A DNA stretch of 64,000 nt from positions 1,240,001-1,304,000 of the forward strand of contig JAGYXB010001749.1 of assembly GCA_022495005.1 (NCBI GenBank). Reading direction: 5' to 3'. Each line of letters opens with the position of its first letter. The first letter of the stretch is position 1. Positions 10,200 through 21,524 of the stretch are shown here, piece by piece. Made by a program: the position numbers and the translations under genes. Source of the DNA: Rhyacophila brunnea (lineage: Eukaryota > Arthropoda > Insecta > Trichoptera > Rhyacophilidae). Below the pieces are notes generated by a model, which saw only the letters and a list, made by a program, of their open reading frames with translations, had not been told where the DNA came from and did not search any database.

Positions 10200-12981
10200 C
10201 TATGGTGGATGCTTGTCCAGCAGGATTGCCTTCGGCCTCCTATAGACGTAGTCTGTGTCGCTTCCATTTTCGATTAATAAATTTTTAATAGCCGCGTTGG
10301 GATGGTTTATCATGGATTTGTAGAATCTCTTCGACAACTTCATGATATGTTCGTGGATGGTTTCAATGTTAAGGTCTCTGTGAAGTGTGGTATTGCGTAC
10401 GTACCACGGAGCGCCCGTGATTCGTCGCAATGTCTTGTTTTGAATAGTCTGAAAGAGTTTAATGTGTCGGGGATTTGAGTAAGCCCATATGGGGCTTGCG
10501 TAAGTGATTGTTGGTCTGGTGATTGCTGTGTAGAGCAGAAGTTTTGCTCGAGTAGACAGTTTACTCTTGGGGCCCATCATGGGTCGAAGTCTTGCGTTAA
10601 CTATTATGGCTTGGCGTTTTTCTCTTGTATGTGTTTATTAAACGTGAGTTTGTTGTCTATCGTAAGACCTTGATATTTAACCGACTTATCCCAAGGGATT
10701 ATGTGGTTGTGCATCTTGAGATTTATCATTTTAAGGCGGTGCCTATTCGTATGCCTGGCAAAGTGAATGGCAGCGCTCTTAGCTGGATTAATCTGAATAC
10801 GCCATTTATCGCACCAGTTGGATATTTGGTTTGCCGCTGTCTGGACTTGCATAATTGCTTTGTTGAGATTGAGCGATTTGCTTAGGATAGCTGTGTCATC
10901 TGCGTATTGGGCAATGATGGTCGAGCTACCGTAACTGTCGGTGGGAATCGGTATGTCCTTTGTGTACAAGTTGTACAGGGTGGGACCTAACACGGATCCT
11001 TGTGGGACTCCGGCTGTGGGTATTTTTGTTGAGGATCTAATTCCGTTAAGTTTAACATTAAAGCTCCTATTCCGGAGAAAGGAGCTTATCATGTTGATCA
11101 TGGCTGTGTCGAGTCCTGATTCTGAGAGCTTGACTATAAGGCCTTTGATCCAGACCTTATCAAAGGCTTTTGCTATGTCTAGAAAGAGTCCTGTTGTAAA
11201 GGTTTTATAATTAAAAGCTTTAGTTATGTATTCGATTACCCTAAGTAGTTGATGGTTGGTCGAATGTCCTGCCCTAAATCCGTGTTGGATTTCTGGGATG
11301 AGGTCTGCTTCATCGATCATGATTTGAAGTCTGCGTTTTATGACTCGTTCAAAGATTTTACTTAAAGTCGGTAATAGGCTAATAGGTCTGTGATTTTCTG
11401 GACGCGTCAGGTCCTTGCCGGGTTTTGGAATAAGGACTATGTCCGCTACTTTCCAGGCTGCTGGGAAGTATTGGAGCTCTAAGCTGGCGTTAACTATCTG
11501 CGTAAGTATTTCTATACCTCTGTCTGGGAGGTTTTTGACGGCTCTGTTTGTAAGACCGTCATTACCAGGGGCTTTTCGGTTGTTAAGCCACTTAATGAGG
11601 CAACCGATTTCCGTGACCGTGGCCGGTGTTAGAGGATTTGGGGGAGGATCTGACCTCTTATTGTAAATATCCCTGGCTTTCCTGGTGATTTGTCTGACAT
11701 GATTAACTATTTCAGAATTATTCCTGTCTATAGTGTTTGGAGAGAATTGTTTTGCTATGCTGACTGCAAATGCTTCAGCTTTGTCTATAGAAGAGTATAC
11801 TGGGCCATTCGGTCCTTGAATATGTGTAATCTTCTGCCTGGTCTGTCTTAAAAGTTTTGTTAGGGACCAGTATGGTGGGCTGCCCTTGACTAAATTATTG
11901 ACTTTTTGGCACCAGCTGGCGTCATCAAGTTCAGCTAATTCTTTCCTAATCTCTGGTATCAACCTGTTGTAAATCGTTTTGGATGCGCGGAGTTTTTGCT
12001 TCTGCCATTCCAAGCGTGCTTTATTTTTCTCTCTGATTTTATCTTTAAGGCGCTGTGATATGTCTGGGCGGAGTGTATGATTTGATGGTCTAACTACAGT
12101 GGCTGCGTTTACGGCATCTAGTATTTCGCCCGTGAATGTCGCGACTGCGGAGTCTATGCTCTCCTCAGTGTTGAGAAGGGTTGGTTGCGTGAGGTTTTCC
12201 TCTAACGATGATTTAAAGTCTTCCCATGATGTTTGGGTTCTGATACGTCTGTTAATTGCTAGGACCACATTTGATGGGTCTCCTAAGTGTAAAAGTACCG
12301 GCTTGTGGTCTGAGGATAGTTCGTTAACTACGCTGATTTCGTGAATGAAATCAGTTTCCGCAAGTAAAGCAAAATCTAAAATAGAAGGTCGATGTGTGTT
12401 ATTAGCTGGGTAGTGCGTGGGCTCAGATGGAGCGGCTATGGTTATGTTATTATCGTCAGTGAATTCGTAGATCATTTTACCTCTGAAGTCTGAAGAGCGG
12501 CCACCCCAAGCTAAGTGCTTAGCGTTGAAATCGCCCGCAATGACTACTGGGTAACGTTAGTGTCCAGTAGGCTATCTAGATCTGTTCTGGTAATAGAATC
12601 GTCCTTTTTGAAAGGAGGAACGTAGACTGACGTGAATTTAACGCTGCCGGAGGAACGGGTATTAACTATGATTGAGCATGATTCTAGTGCCCGGCTTTGT
12701 GTGGTTGGAGGTGCCTCACAATGGTCTATATGAGACTTAATAAAAATAGCGGTTCCGCCGCCCCTGTTGGTTGGTCTGTCCGTTCTGTACGTGGTGTAGT
12801 TTGGAAAACGGATGCGGGAAGTAGGTTTAAGGTGGGTCTCGCTAACTAGGAGTATGTCGATGTCGTGCTTGGATAGGAAATTGATGATTTCCCCCTTATC
12901 AATAATTAAGGTACCGCGAGCGTTCCAGATGGCCGTCTGTAGTGAGGCTGGATTGGTCTTAGTAGCCATTTTGCTGGACAA
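10200..12981 (-). pseudogene. Jockey copy 2 ORF2: endonuclease and reverse transcriptase with two frameshifts
   Basis: ORF2 starts at ATG 12981 (MSSKMATKTN, overlapping the ORF1 end by 23 nt; a second ATG is at 12969). It ends at 10200 and is about 927 codons long. Endonuclease blocks are AIWNARGTLI, LLVSETHLKP, GGGTAIFIKSHIDH, IAGDFNAKHLAWGG and LSSDHKPVL. Reverse transcriptase blocks are RPISLLPTLSK, FLDIAKAFDKVW, TAGVPQGSVLGPTLYN and AQYADDTAIL (near 10880-10910). A one-base change near 12545 and one extra A in an A-run near 10605 put the three open pieces in different frames. Otherwise the sequence is very well kept, so inactivation looks recent. The role in the family is target-primed reverse transcription. 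Confidence 0.9.
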
Positions 12982-14506
12982 GTTTCGTGGCTTGGGCTAC
13001 CATGGCGGTAGCTTGCTCCATAGTTTTTTGCAATTGGATAATTGCAGTTTCCAGACTTTTTAGGTCTGAACTGGAGTTGGTGGAGGGCGAGTTGTTTGTA
13101 ATCGGAAATTGGGTAGGGAAAGCGACTGACCTGTTATTAGTGTGCGTCGTCCTACCGCTGCGATGGTCCATTTGTTGGGGTCGTGTGTGGGTTTGGGCTT
13201 GGCGGGTCTCGTTCTGGGTAGGCTGGGTCGGCTGGGGTTGTCTCTGCCATGGGGGAGACGGCCAGGTTCGTCTGTGGTTGGGGTTGGTCTGTCCTGGGCG
13301 CGGGAATTTCGGGCAACCCCGATAGTTTGCTGGATGAGGGCCAGCGCAGTTTGCGCATGTGGCCGGGCCCATCTCCCGAGTGTGATCGCACTCGTGAGTC
13401 CAATGGCTTTCTGCACATTTCACGCACTTTGGTGGTGCGTGGCAGTGGCTGCCCGAGTGGGCGAAGCCCTGGCATCGGTGGCACTGTCCGGTGGCTGTTT
13501 TTCTCCTTAGAGACTCCACCTTGATTCGGTGGTAAAGTAGAGTCTCTAGTTCGAATATGCTCTTTCCCGCGTCGCTTTTTTCCAGGTCGACCAGTACAAG
13601 TGGTAACGGCTCCTGGTCGAATCTGCGGCGCATCCTCTGGACAGCAATTACCGGAAATTGAAGATCAATTAGTTCTTCTTTTACATCGTTGAGGTCCGTT
13701 TCTGTCGGTATACCTCTGATGACGGCCTTGTAGGTTTTCTCTTCCTCTGTCTTGAAAGAATTGAATGATATCCCTCTTTGGTCGAGGAACGCCACTGTTT
13801 TCCGGTATGTGATGATGTCATCGAAGTCGATACGAGTATTGTCTTTTTGTAACGTTGCAATACCTGGTGTTATGCCGGCCAGCTTCATGTCCTTAGCGAT
13901 CGTTGTATAATCGCGTCTGGTGTGTAGTATTACTGGAGGGATTTTGGTTTTTTGGACGTTTTTGGCGGGCGCTGCGGTATTTTGTTTTGGTGGAGTGTGA
14001 TTTTTCGGGGCTGGCTTCTTTTTCTGAAGTTGCTGTGGTGACTTCTGAGTGGCGTTTGGGGTGGTCGGTTGCCTCTGTCGTTTGCGAACGGCTGAGGCGA
14101 AGGTGGTGTCGTCATTCAAGTCTTCATATTCCGAGTCATCTTGAGTGGCCGCTATCGTCTCTTGTGAGTTTGGCAGGGTCTCTAGTTTCTTCTGGGATGT
14201 TCCTCTCTTTGATTTCTTGATCTTGAAGTTGAAGTTCGGGGCGGCTGGATGGCTGGTCGATGGGGTGCGACATTGGGCTCTTGTCGAGGGGTCCATGCAG
14301 GAGATCAGTAGGCTGAAAATGGAACGGATAATTGTTTGAGGGTCTTGCCGTTTGTTTGTCGTTATCATGTATGCGATATTCTGGAGAGTCGTCGCCGGGT
14401 CCTGTTCCAGAAGTTGCCTGGGGGTTGGAGTTGCTGGGGTCTCCATCAGGTGATTTATGTCTGCGGTAGCTTCCTCTCGGATCTCATCAAATCTGGGCGA
14501 TGACAT
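12959..14506 (-). CDS. Jockey copy 2 ORF1: gag-like RNA-binding protein, intact
   Basis: A 515-residue open frame starting MSSPRFDEIR. Residues 100-210 are low-complexity, rich in Lys, Pro, Thr and Gln. Residues about 265-345 form a segment like the PRE_C2HC domain that precedes zinc knuckles in Jockey gag proteins. Three zinc knuckles follow near 347-408: CHRCQGFAHSGSHC (CX2CX4HX4C), CVKCAESHWTHEC (CX2CX3HX4C) and CANCAGPHPANYRGC (CX2CX3HX6C). The tail is Pro/Gln-rich and ends in a helical stretch (about 480-515). The family packages element RNA. The frame ends inside the ORF2 start, as in related elements. It is the only undamaged Jockey frame in the window and could still be expressed. Confidence 0.9.
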   Translation of the reverse strand: MSSPRFDEIREEATADINHLMETPATPTPRQLLEQDPATTLQNIAYMITTNKRQDPQTIIRSIFSLLISCMDPSTRAQCRTPSTSHPAAPNFNFKIKKSKRGTSQKKLETLPNSQETIAATQDDSEYEDLNDDTTFASAVRKRQRQPTTPNATQKSPQQLQKKKPAPKNHTPPKQNTAAPAKNVQKTKIPPVILHTRRDYTTIAKDMKLAGITPGIATLQKDNTRIDFDDIITYRKTVAFLDQRGISFNSFKTEEEKTYKAVIRGIPTETDLNDVKEELIDLQFPVIAVQRMRRRFDQEPLPLVLVDLEKSDAGKSIFELETLLYHRIKVESLRRKTATGQCHRCQGFAHSGSHCHAPPKCVKCAESHWTHECDHTREMGPATCANCAGPHPANYRGCPKFPRPGQTNPNHRRTWPSPPWQRQPQPTQPTQNETRQAQTHTRPQQMDHRSGRTTHTNNRSVAFPTQFPITNNSPSTNSSSDLKSLETAIIQLQKTMEQATAMVAQATKLVQQNGY

Positions 14507-15341
14507 GTTTATAGTTGAAGTAAGTAAAGTGATATGAATTAAAAATAGAGGAGAAAAAGATAAGTTATATTCAAAAGAAATCTTTTATGGCAACGATGAT
14601 GTTAGTATAGGTAAGTGGCAATGATTTTAAGTATTAATTTATGGAAAATAAAAGAAAAAACGGAGATAATGTATGATTTTGTGGTATAGTGAAAAAGAGA
14701 ATAAAAGAAAATAAAAGAAGAGAAGAGAGGATGCGGCTGTGGACAGTGAGTGAGTAAATATATCCAGATGTGTCCCTGTTTCCTCAGGCGCGGCGCTCAG
14801 GCGCACTCCCGGAAGCACTCGGTGATAACTGCACTGAACCGAACAGCACTGGCGTCAACAAGATCACAGTCGCCGAAATCACTATGTTGAGATGATGACT
14901 GCGATCGAGCACAACACCACACTGAACAGAGCAGCGCCTTTGCCACTTGAGATACCCGGATTCACGCACTGAGACACTGTCACTTTTGGTATAAGGCACT
15001 GGCACACACTTGATATTTCACTTTGGGGATGATAGAGGAGAGGAATTCAAAATCTGAAATCGTTTGACGTATTGCAGCTCTGCTATGATAGCCCGGATGA
15101 AAACACTAGTTTGGTCTGCTGTCGTTGTCTATCTTGAAAAAGACTATACAGCGGCAGGAAGATGTCGGCTAGGTATTTTCTGGCTGGCGAAAAATAGCAG
15201 TGGAGCAGTAGTATCAATCTCTTTTGCGATGGTCAGGATTATTAAATTTTTTCTTTTCAGAATAAATTCAACGGTAGAACTGAGATCGGTGGAGAGCGTG
15301 ATGTTGTCTTGGCGAGTGTCAGAATCTGGTGACGCCGAATG
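14507..15341 (-). promoter_or_regulatory. 5' UTR of Jockey copy 2
   Basis: An AT-rich 3' part (14507-14740) and a GC-richer 5' part align with the 5' UTR of copy 1. The best shared block is 15108-15158, and both begin CATTCGGCGT on the minus strand. An internal promoter is expected from the family; the sequence itself shows only the conserved start. Confidence 0.6.
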
Positions 15342-16040
15342 AAATAAAACTCTGCCCTTTATATAGCTGTGCGGTGTAGAAACAGCGGTCAAAAATGGAA
15401 CGTTGCGGGGATCACACCGTTGATCGATACAGTCCCGCCAGTCCATGCGGATTTCCTCTATGAAGAGGTAATGTTTTGTTTATTTTGTGAAAATAGTAAA
15501 ATATTATTTCATATTACAATAAAGGACGTAATTTTAAGCTAAATTAAGTATTATTATAGTAGGTAGTTGTTAAGGTAAAGACGTCAGACACTTTGTTCCA
15601 TCGTAAAACCATAAATATTTATGTGCAGGTCGGTGGATGTCAATTACAGGGCATATTATCATGTTAATAGGTACCTAATAAGTAGCTTTAAATGCATATG
15701 CTTCAAACGTCAATCAAATCATGTGTTTACTCTTGTCATAAGACATTAATCGCGGGTCTATGCCGGAGACAGCCACTCAAAAGCTCTTTATAAATTCATT
15801 TAAAATCAACCGTATTACATAGACGTCATTTTATAACGTCAATACATCCACCCACTTAAGTAGATGAAATAAATTGTACAAATTTGTGCTGTGTCATCAT
15901 CACAAGACTCGTCAACTGCTATTGATAAAGTTGAAACCAATTTAAGATCTTCGACTTGCTGGTTGGTTATATTCGAAGACTTTTTGACTGTTCTATCTTT
16001 CACTATTTTAGTCCGTACGTAGTCATTTGTGGTAGAGCCA
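15342..16040. other. AT-rich stretch without recognisable gene
   Basis: No conserved reading frame seen. The immediate right flank of Jockey copy 2 (AAATAAAACTCTGCCC) shows no LINE tail, so the head-to-tail series ends here. Confidence 0.5.
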
Positions 16041-16097
16041 CACTCGAGTGGCCAAAGAGCAACATGCGGCTCGCGAGCCGTAGTTTGCCGACCACTG
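16041..16097 (-). repeat. hAT-type right terminus, orphan
   Basis: Read on the minus strand from 16097: CAGTGGTCGGCAAACTACGG, then a GCTCGCGAGC core, a common wording of hAT transposon ends. No matching left end with an 8-bp duplication of GTCTAGAC was found by eye. Confidence 0.4.
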
Positions 16098-16170
16098 GTC
16101 TAGACTCTAGAGAGCTACAATATTTATGCCAAATTCCACTGAAAAAAATATTTCTTTTGACTTACACTAC

Positions 16171-16186
16171 CACCGACTAGTCGGTG
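16171..16186. repeat. Perfect 16-bp palindrome
   Basis: CACCGACTAGTCGGTG is its own reverse complement. The nearest flanks (ACTA and TAGT) are also complementary apart from one extra C. It may be a hairpin or element end; function unknown. Confidence 0.5.
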
Positions 16187-16330
16187 TAGTCGTTCTTTTC
16201 GCCGAATGTTTATCGTCGATTTTTGGTTTTTTAATATTGAGTTTCCAAAATATTAATTGAAAATGGACAAAAAAAGTATTAGTGCATTTAACTTATCCAC
16301 AAACCTATTCAACACAACACAGCCTAATTA

Positions 16331-16839
16331 CTCGTTTATCGGTCTTTTGTTTATTGCACTCGGTGTGCCTACACCACGGCCCTGAAACGGACCCTCAGGC
16401 TTGGATATTTGGCGGGCCCCCTACCTACCGCTAAGATTAAAGGCAGTGTGAAACACTACATTAACGTTTTTCAAATTGTGTTTTAGTTCAAATTCAGGTT
16501 AGGTACTGATACAATGAATTATTGGCGATTTTTAATACATCTACTTAAAGTATGGAGCTGTCAAGTATCCATACATAATAATCAGAAAATATATTGCACA
16601 ACTATATAATCTAAAATGTTCATGGCCATGAAGTATAAATAGTTCCACAAGCGACTTTTTTTACAATTAAAGCTAATTTATGATTTGTGTTTCTCACTTG
16701 TCTGGTCAACCCGACACGCCGCCCCCCACAGCCTGGGCCACCAGGCTCGAGCCCTGTCAGCCCTCCCCAGCCATGACCTACACCACTCCGGAATTCGGGT
16801 GGACACCGAGATTTTTTTGACAGTTCCATTAAGGATTGT
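16331..16839 (-). repeat. Truncated copy of the hAT-type element found at 42052-42860
   Basis: It aligns by eye with 42133-42634 over its whole length. Shared marks include TTATCGGTCTTTTGT, CCTACCTACCGCTAAGATTAA, CACTCCGGAATTCGGGTGG and GACAGTTCCATTAAGGATTG. Both termini with TIRs are missing here. No transposase domain was recognised in either copy. Confidence 0.7.
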
Positions 16840-17998
16840 GACACATAGCTGTTGTCAACAGGCTTTTGTTGATTTCCGTAAATATTAAATAAATAAAAGA
16901 CGGGCCGAACCGCAACCCTGATCTCTATAAACAATTGAATAAAACACCTGATCTGATTCCCTGCTCAACTACGTTAAAATTTATTTATGAGAAAAGGCCT
17001 TCGTCTGGTGCGTGAAAATCACTTACTGGGTGTAATCAAGATAGATTTTAAAGTATAAATGATGATGGATGAAAGAGATAATTTTAAGACTAAATATAAG
17101 TATTTAAAATATATTAAATTTTTCCGCTCATTGCGCAACGGTAAAATCTCCGCGCGCCTGCGCCGAGGTGGTCCTCGTGATTCGTCAAATCAAAAGGATC
17201 ATGCGATCAGATTTGGCCAATCACGAGAGTCCTTTTTACTGGTCGGCGTGAGTACGAGGAATTTGAAAAGAATAAAAAAAAGTCAGTAAGCGTCCTTTGT
17301 AAACTATGTATGGACCTGCGAAAATTATTGTAAAAACAAAATATATGGAAGACTACAAAATAACGTTGTCCAACGAAATATTAAAATATATAACGCTAAT
17401 ACCCGCACAAGAAAGACAAGTGTTTTATTGAATTTAACAAACATAAATATATCCTTTTTTGTAAATCCGGGGTTCGATGGACACCTGAGCTAGCCGCCGG
17501 AACCCCGGCTATCTCAAATGGCGCCCTGGCAACATGAGGCGTGAAGAATCGCATTGATTCTTCAGAACCCGCGAAATAAAATTGAATCCCGCGAACGCTA
17601 AATAAAAGTTTATGAGTAATCATACTGTGTATCATCGTCCGACCTGGTTGCTACTAAGGCCAATTATCTTGCTTTCAAAAAATTTGCGGCGTCTTACTAC
17701 GGGCGTGAAGATCTCTTCACATAAATTTTGCTGCCTGTATGATTAGCTTCGTTCTTTAATTTAATAAACAAGTAGGTTCATTTTCTTTTTAGTAATTTCC
17801 ATGTGCTTTTTCTCTCCCTGGCACTTTGCATTAGAGTAAACTCTGTAAACTCAGTCAGAGCTCACTTTGAGCGTAGCAATCTAAGTCTTGGGCATCTTCT
17901 CCCAGGACACTCCCAGGCCAATTCTTAGATGCTTCACATCACCAATTGATGGGTCCCGTGATACTCTCGATTAAGACCGAGCGTGGTACGGGGCGGGT
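16840..17998. other. Non-coding stretch with one imperfect inverted repeat
   Basis: An 18-bp inverted repeat (17174-17191 and 17210-17227, 16 of 18 matching, starting CTCGTGATT) lies in a GC-richer patch. No supportable gene was seen. A Gypsy long terminal repeat could lie at 17640-17950, but no matching direct repeat was found on the far side at 25440-26100. Confidence 0.4.
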
Positions 17999-18067
17999 TT
18001 GGTGGAGGGACTTGTGTATCAAGTGTATCAAGTGTTAACGAGATCCAGGAGCCGGAACAACCAAAAA

Positions 18068-19343
18068 ATGGCTAATGAAAAAGCGGACTCCGACGTGACC
18101 CTCATCGAAGAAGTGCTGTCTCCAACATCAAACCGGGAGAGTCCTCCTCTGGTGTTCGAAATGAGGCCGCACGAGGACGTGAATTTGCTGACTGTAGCGT
18201 CATCGACAGCCCTGAAGCCTACATCAGAAGCAGTGCCGGCCATACCACAATTGTACCAACCTTGGGGTTTGAAGCCGGAGCTCGAAGTCTTCTACACGGG
18301 ACACCCACTATATCAGGTATCAGATTTCATCAAAGGGTGTGAGGCATACTTCGCCGCAGCTAAGAGCCCGCCCGAAAGTTGGACAGGACTCGCGCTAAAT
18401 CGATTAAGAGATGAGGCAAAAACATGGGGAAGACGATATCTTCAAATACCTGCTGGCAGTCATTTATTCACCTGCTGCGCCAGCAGTTCGAATCGTCCCT
18501 CAAACGTCGCCAACAACGGAAGGAACTGCAGAACTTGGTACAACGACCGGATGAAGATGTCTTCGGGTTTCTGTTAAATAAGAAGGACCTGGCGACATTT
18601 TCAACTTGCTAAGTGAAATGGATCAACTGCGGGTGAGTCAAGCAGGCTGGTCCAACCTGGACGAACTACTAGTGGTGGCTCAACGCCTTATACCAACTAC
18701 AATTAGACCTCTCGTAGCGATAGCCACACAACGATCAGGACGAAAAGAATGCGGCTGCCTATGCGACTGTAATCAAAACTAAGAACAGTCGAGCGCACGC
18801 CCAAAGCCACGTCAACAAATATTTAAGGCTGAGACACGCCCTGAACCACCCCCGCAACCACGGGAATCAACAAATGATAACCAGGCCAGAATCCCAAACG
18901 GAGCCTTCCTGGCTCGAGGAGGCCAACAACGAAGAGGTGCTTTCCATGGCGGAAACCGTACGCCACTTTATGACGCAAACGGCGTTCGCAAGTGTCAGTA
19001 CTGCGAGTTCGGTTACCACCAGAACCATACATGCCCGAACTACCCTGCACGGAGACGCAACCAAGAATGGAGACCACGGGAAACGGAGCAAGAACATTGA
19101 AGAGGCGCCGCAGAACCGAGAAGCCGCCTTGGGCTCTCGAGGAGGCCTCGTGATCCTGCGGATGCTACCTACAATGGTATTCAAGAAAATAATGATAAGT
19201 GTTGTGTTCGGGACTCCATTACGGCGCCCGTGAAACCTAGTGATAAGTTAGATAGTGACTTTATTATGAAGCCTATTGTTGATAATGTTAAGTTGAATAA
19301 TAATTGTAAAAATGTATCGACAAGCAACGCCGATTTTTATTAG
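18068..19343 (+). pseudogene. Gypsy gag with zinc knuckle, frameshifted
   Basis: The best start is ATG 18068 (MANEKADSD). The first frame runs through a capsid-like region (FYTGHPLYQVSDFIKGCEAY) to about 18435. It is followed after a frame change by WQSFIHLLRQQFESSLKRRQ, and again by a frame reading LLSEMDQLRVSQAGWSNLDE past 18600. A later frame contains a nucleocapsid zinc knuckle CQYCEFGYHQNHTC (CX2CX4HX4C, about 18992-19033), then an Arg-rich segment, ending in TAG at 19341-19343. The protein would form the particle and bind RNA. It is not expressible as one chain. Confidence 0.7.
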
Positions 19344-20235
19344 GAACAACTTCTCAGAGTAAAACCTTCAGTCAAGAATAAAACGAGAATATTTCGCTGT
19401 AAAAATAAATTTAATCACACCAAGCCTAGTTGTGTGCCGCACGGTAGCGAAGACATTAACTTAAATTCCGATTTCATTGATACTCCACAAAGATTGAATG
19501 AAAATCACTCGGTGTTGCTCGTCGAAAACATAAAATGTAATAAAATTAAAAAGGTAAGAAAGATGACGGACGAACGAAGAATGTGTGATCCGCCAAGTCC
19601 TAGTGACGAGTTCTTCGGAACAAACCGTGCTGCGAGCACCGATGAATCACCAATCGTGAGTAAAAACCTAATTGTACCTAGCGATTTCAGTGATCGATTT
19701 GAACAAACTCTTAAAGTAAAGCCGCCTATTGACTTGCCTTGGAAAAATCTAACTGTAAACTTGAAGCCATAAGTATTGATGGAAATAACCTTAACGATTA
19801 CAAGTAAATGACCAAACTTTAAGTAACACTGATAATAAACTTAATTTTAAACATGCTAATATTAATCCTATTGATTGTGTGCGTATCGAATCTGGTACAA
19901 ACAATAAAAATGCAATTATGAATACGACGTTAACTCAAGACGATATTATGTATATAAATGTTTCAAAGCTAGCAAACCCGCGTCACCACAAACGTCGGAT
20001 GCTGCACGCGAAAAACTAAATAAACGAATGTCTTCATCTAATCAAGCGGGAATAAATATATTAGCTATAATAAATAAGATAAATAATAAGAAACGTAAAA
20101 TAAGTAATAATAAAAATGTTAGTTATAAGGAAAGTCTTGATAATAATGAAATTGGTAGTACCGGGTCGACTTACATTACGGCGTGCGAAAACGTACCACC
20201 AAAGAAGATCGCTTTTGCCAATAGTTTTAGTGATA
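19344..20235 (+). pseudogene. Asn/Lys-rich linker between gag and protease of the Gypsy element
   Basis: Two open pieces (19434-19772 and 20028-20235) encode hydrophilic, Asn- and Lys-rich chains without a recognised domain. The second runs directly into the mariner insertion, and its frame is continued on the far side at about 21525. This stretch is more AT-rich than the flanking gag and pol parts, which is unusual for one polyprotein. Confidence 0.45.
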
Positions 20236-21522
20236 CGAGGGTGGGTCAATAATTCCTTAGAAAAAAGCATTAAAACAGTTTTTATTTTTGTATTTTTTTT
20301 TTATTTCTCAACATAATCTCCTTGGAGCTCAATACACTTGGTTAGACGTTTCTCAATTTTTTTAAACCGTCAGAAAAATAAGTTTTCGGAAGGTCCTCAA
20401 AATAAGCATTTGTCCGATCGATGACTTCTTCATTTGAAAAAAAACGTTGTCCACTTAGCCATTTTTTTAATTTGGGAAAAGGAAAAAGTCACTGGGGGCT
20501 AAATCTGGCGAATACGGTGGGTGGTCGACCAATTCGAACTTCAATTCTTCAATTTTAGCCATTGATCGTAAACATGTGTGAACACGGGCATTGTCCTGAT
20601 GAAAGAGGATTTTTTTCCTGTTTAAATGAGGCCGTTTTTCTTCAATTTTGTTTTTTAGCTGGTCCAATAAAGATGCATAATAATCCCCTGTTATTGTTTT
20701 TCCTTTTTCCAAATAGTCAACGAAAATAATTCCACGTGCATCCCAAAATACGGTAGCCATAACCTTACCAGCTGATTTTACGGTTTTCGCCTTCTTTGGA
20801 CATGGTTCGCCTTCGCAATCCACTGCTTTGACTGTTCTTTCGTCTCGGGAGTATAGTGGTGTATCCATGTTTCATCTACAGTCACAAAGCGACGAAAAAA
20901 TTCATCCGGATTGCGTTGCATGAGCGACAACAGGGCTTTAGAGGCCACCACCCTATTGCGTTTATTGTCGACTGTGAGCAAACGCGGCACCCATCTTGCA
21001 GAAACTTTTTTCATACCCAATTTGTCATGTAAAATAGAAATGACGCTACCTTTTGAGATCCCTGTAACCTCAATTATCTCACTCAACTTTAATCTTCGGT
21101 CACTTAACACCATATCGTGGATTTTATTGATCATTTCTGGTGTAGTCACCTCTACAGGACGTCCTGAGCGTGGGTTATCCTTTGTTGTACGACCACGTTT
21201 AAATTCATTTAACCAGTTATAAATAGTTGCAAGTGAAGGAGCAGATATGCCGTGAACTAAATCCAACTCATTTTTTATTTCCTTTGCTATTAACCCTTTT
21301 ATATTAAAATGTTTAATAACAGCTCTAAACTCAATTTTCTCCATTTTTTGTAAACAAGCAAATTTTTTTTTTAAATGTACGAGAAACACACAACAACCCG
21401 ACCAATCTGATTGAAACTTCGCGGCATACTGAATCGGTAGTGCCGCTGCATGAAAACAAACCGCTTACAGTACTAGTCGCGCCACCTGTCGGCTTTTCTA
21501 AGGACTTATTGACCCACCCTCG
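20236..21522 (-). mobile_element. mariner transposon with intact ends, inserted at TA
   Basis: 1287 bp with 26-bp terminal inverted repeats: CGAGGGTGGGTCAATAATTC at the left and the same with one change (AAGTC) at the right. TA flanks it on each side (20234-20235 and 21523-21524), as expected of mariner insertion. The ends are in place but the transposase is broken. Its insertion postdates the Gypsy element. Confidence 0.93.
20301..21344 (-). pseudogene. mariner transposase (D,D34D type), frameshifted
   Basis: Start MEKIEFRAVIKHF at 21344; stop TAA at 20301-20303. The N-terminal half is helix-turn-helix DNA binding (IKHFNIKG, SAPSLATIYNWLNEFKRG, GRPVEVTTPE, ISKGSVISILHDKL). The catalytic triad is visible: Asp in TVDETWIHHYTPE, Asp in LFHQDNARVH, and Asp in YSPDLAPSDFFLF. 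Thirty-four residues separate the last two, the mariner spacing. Frame changes near 20830, 20470 and 20350 break the chain. Normal length is about 345 residues, which this span matches. The enzyme cuts and pastes DNA at TA sites; this copy is inactive but its ends may still be substrates. Confidence 0.9.
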
Positions 21523-21524
21523 TA

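Larger units (their letters stand above)
9622..15341 (-). mobile_element. Jockey-clade non-LTR retrotransposon, copy 2, nearly complete
   Basis: About 5.7 kb on the minus strand. It has a 5' UTR (15341-14507), an intact ORF1 (14506-12959), an ORF2 with two single-base frameshifts (12981-10200), a 3' UTR, and an A-rich tail (plus-strand TTTGTTTTTGTTTGTTT at 9622-9638). The tail abuts the 5' end of copy 1 without extra sequence, so the two copies form a head-to-tail pair. CGCCGAATG occurs at its right end (15333-15341) and just beyond its left end (9613-9621). Confidence 0.85.

Noticed and set aside
13060..13510. Several overlapping frames on both strands near 13.1-13.5 kb
   Set aside because: All are shadows of the GC-rich, Pro-rich ORF1 of Jockey copy 2.
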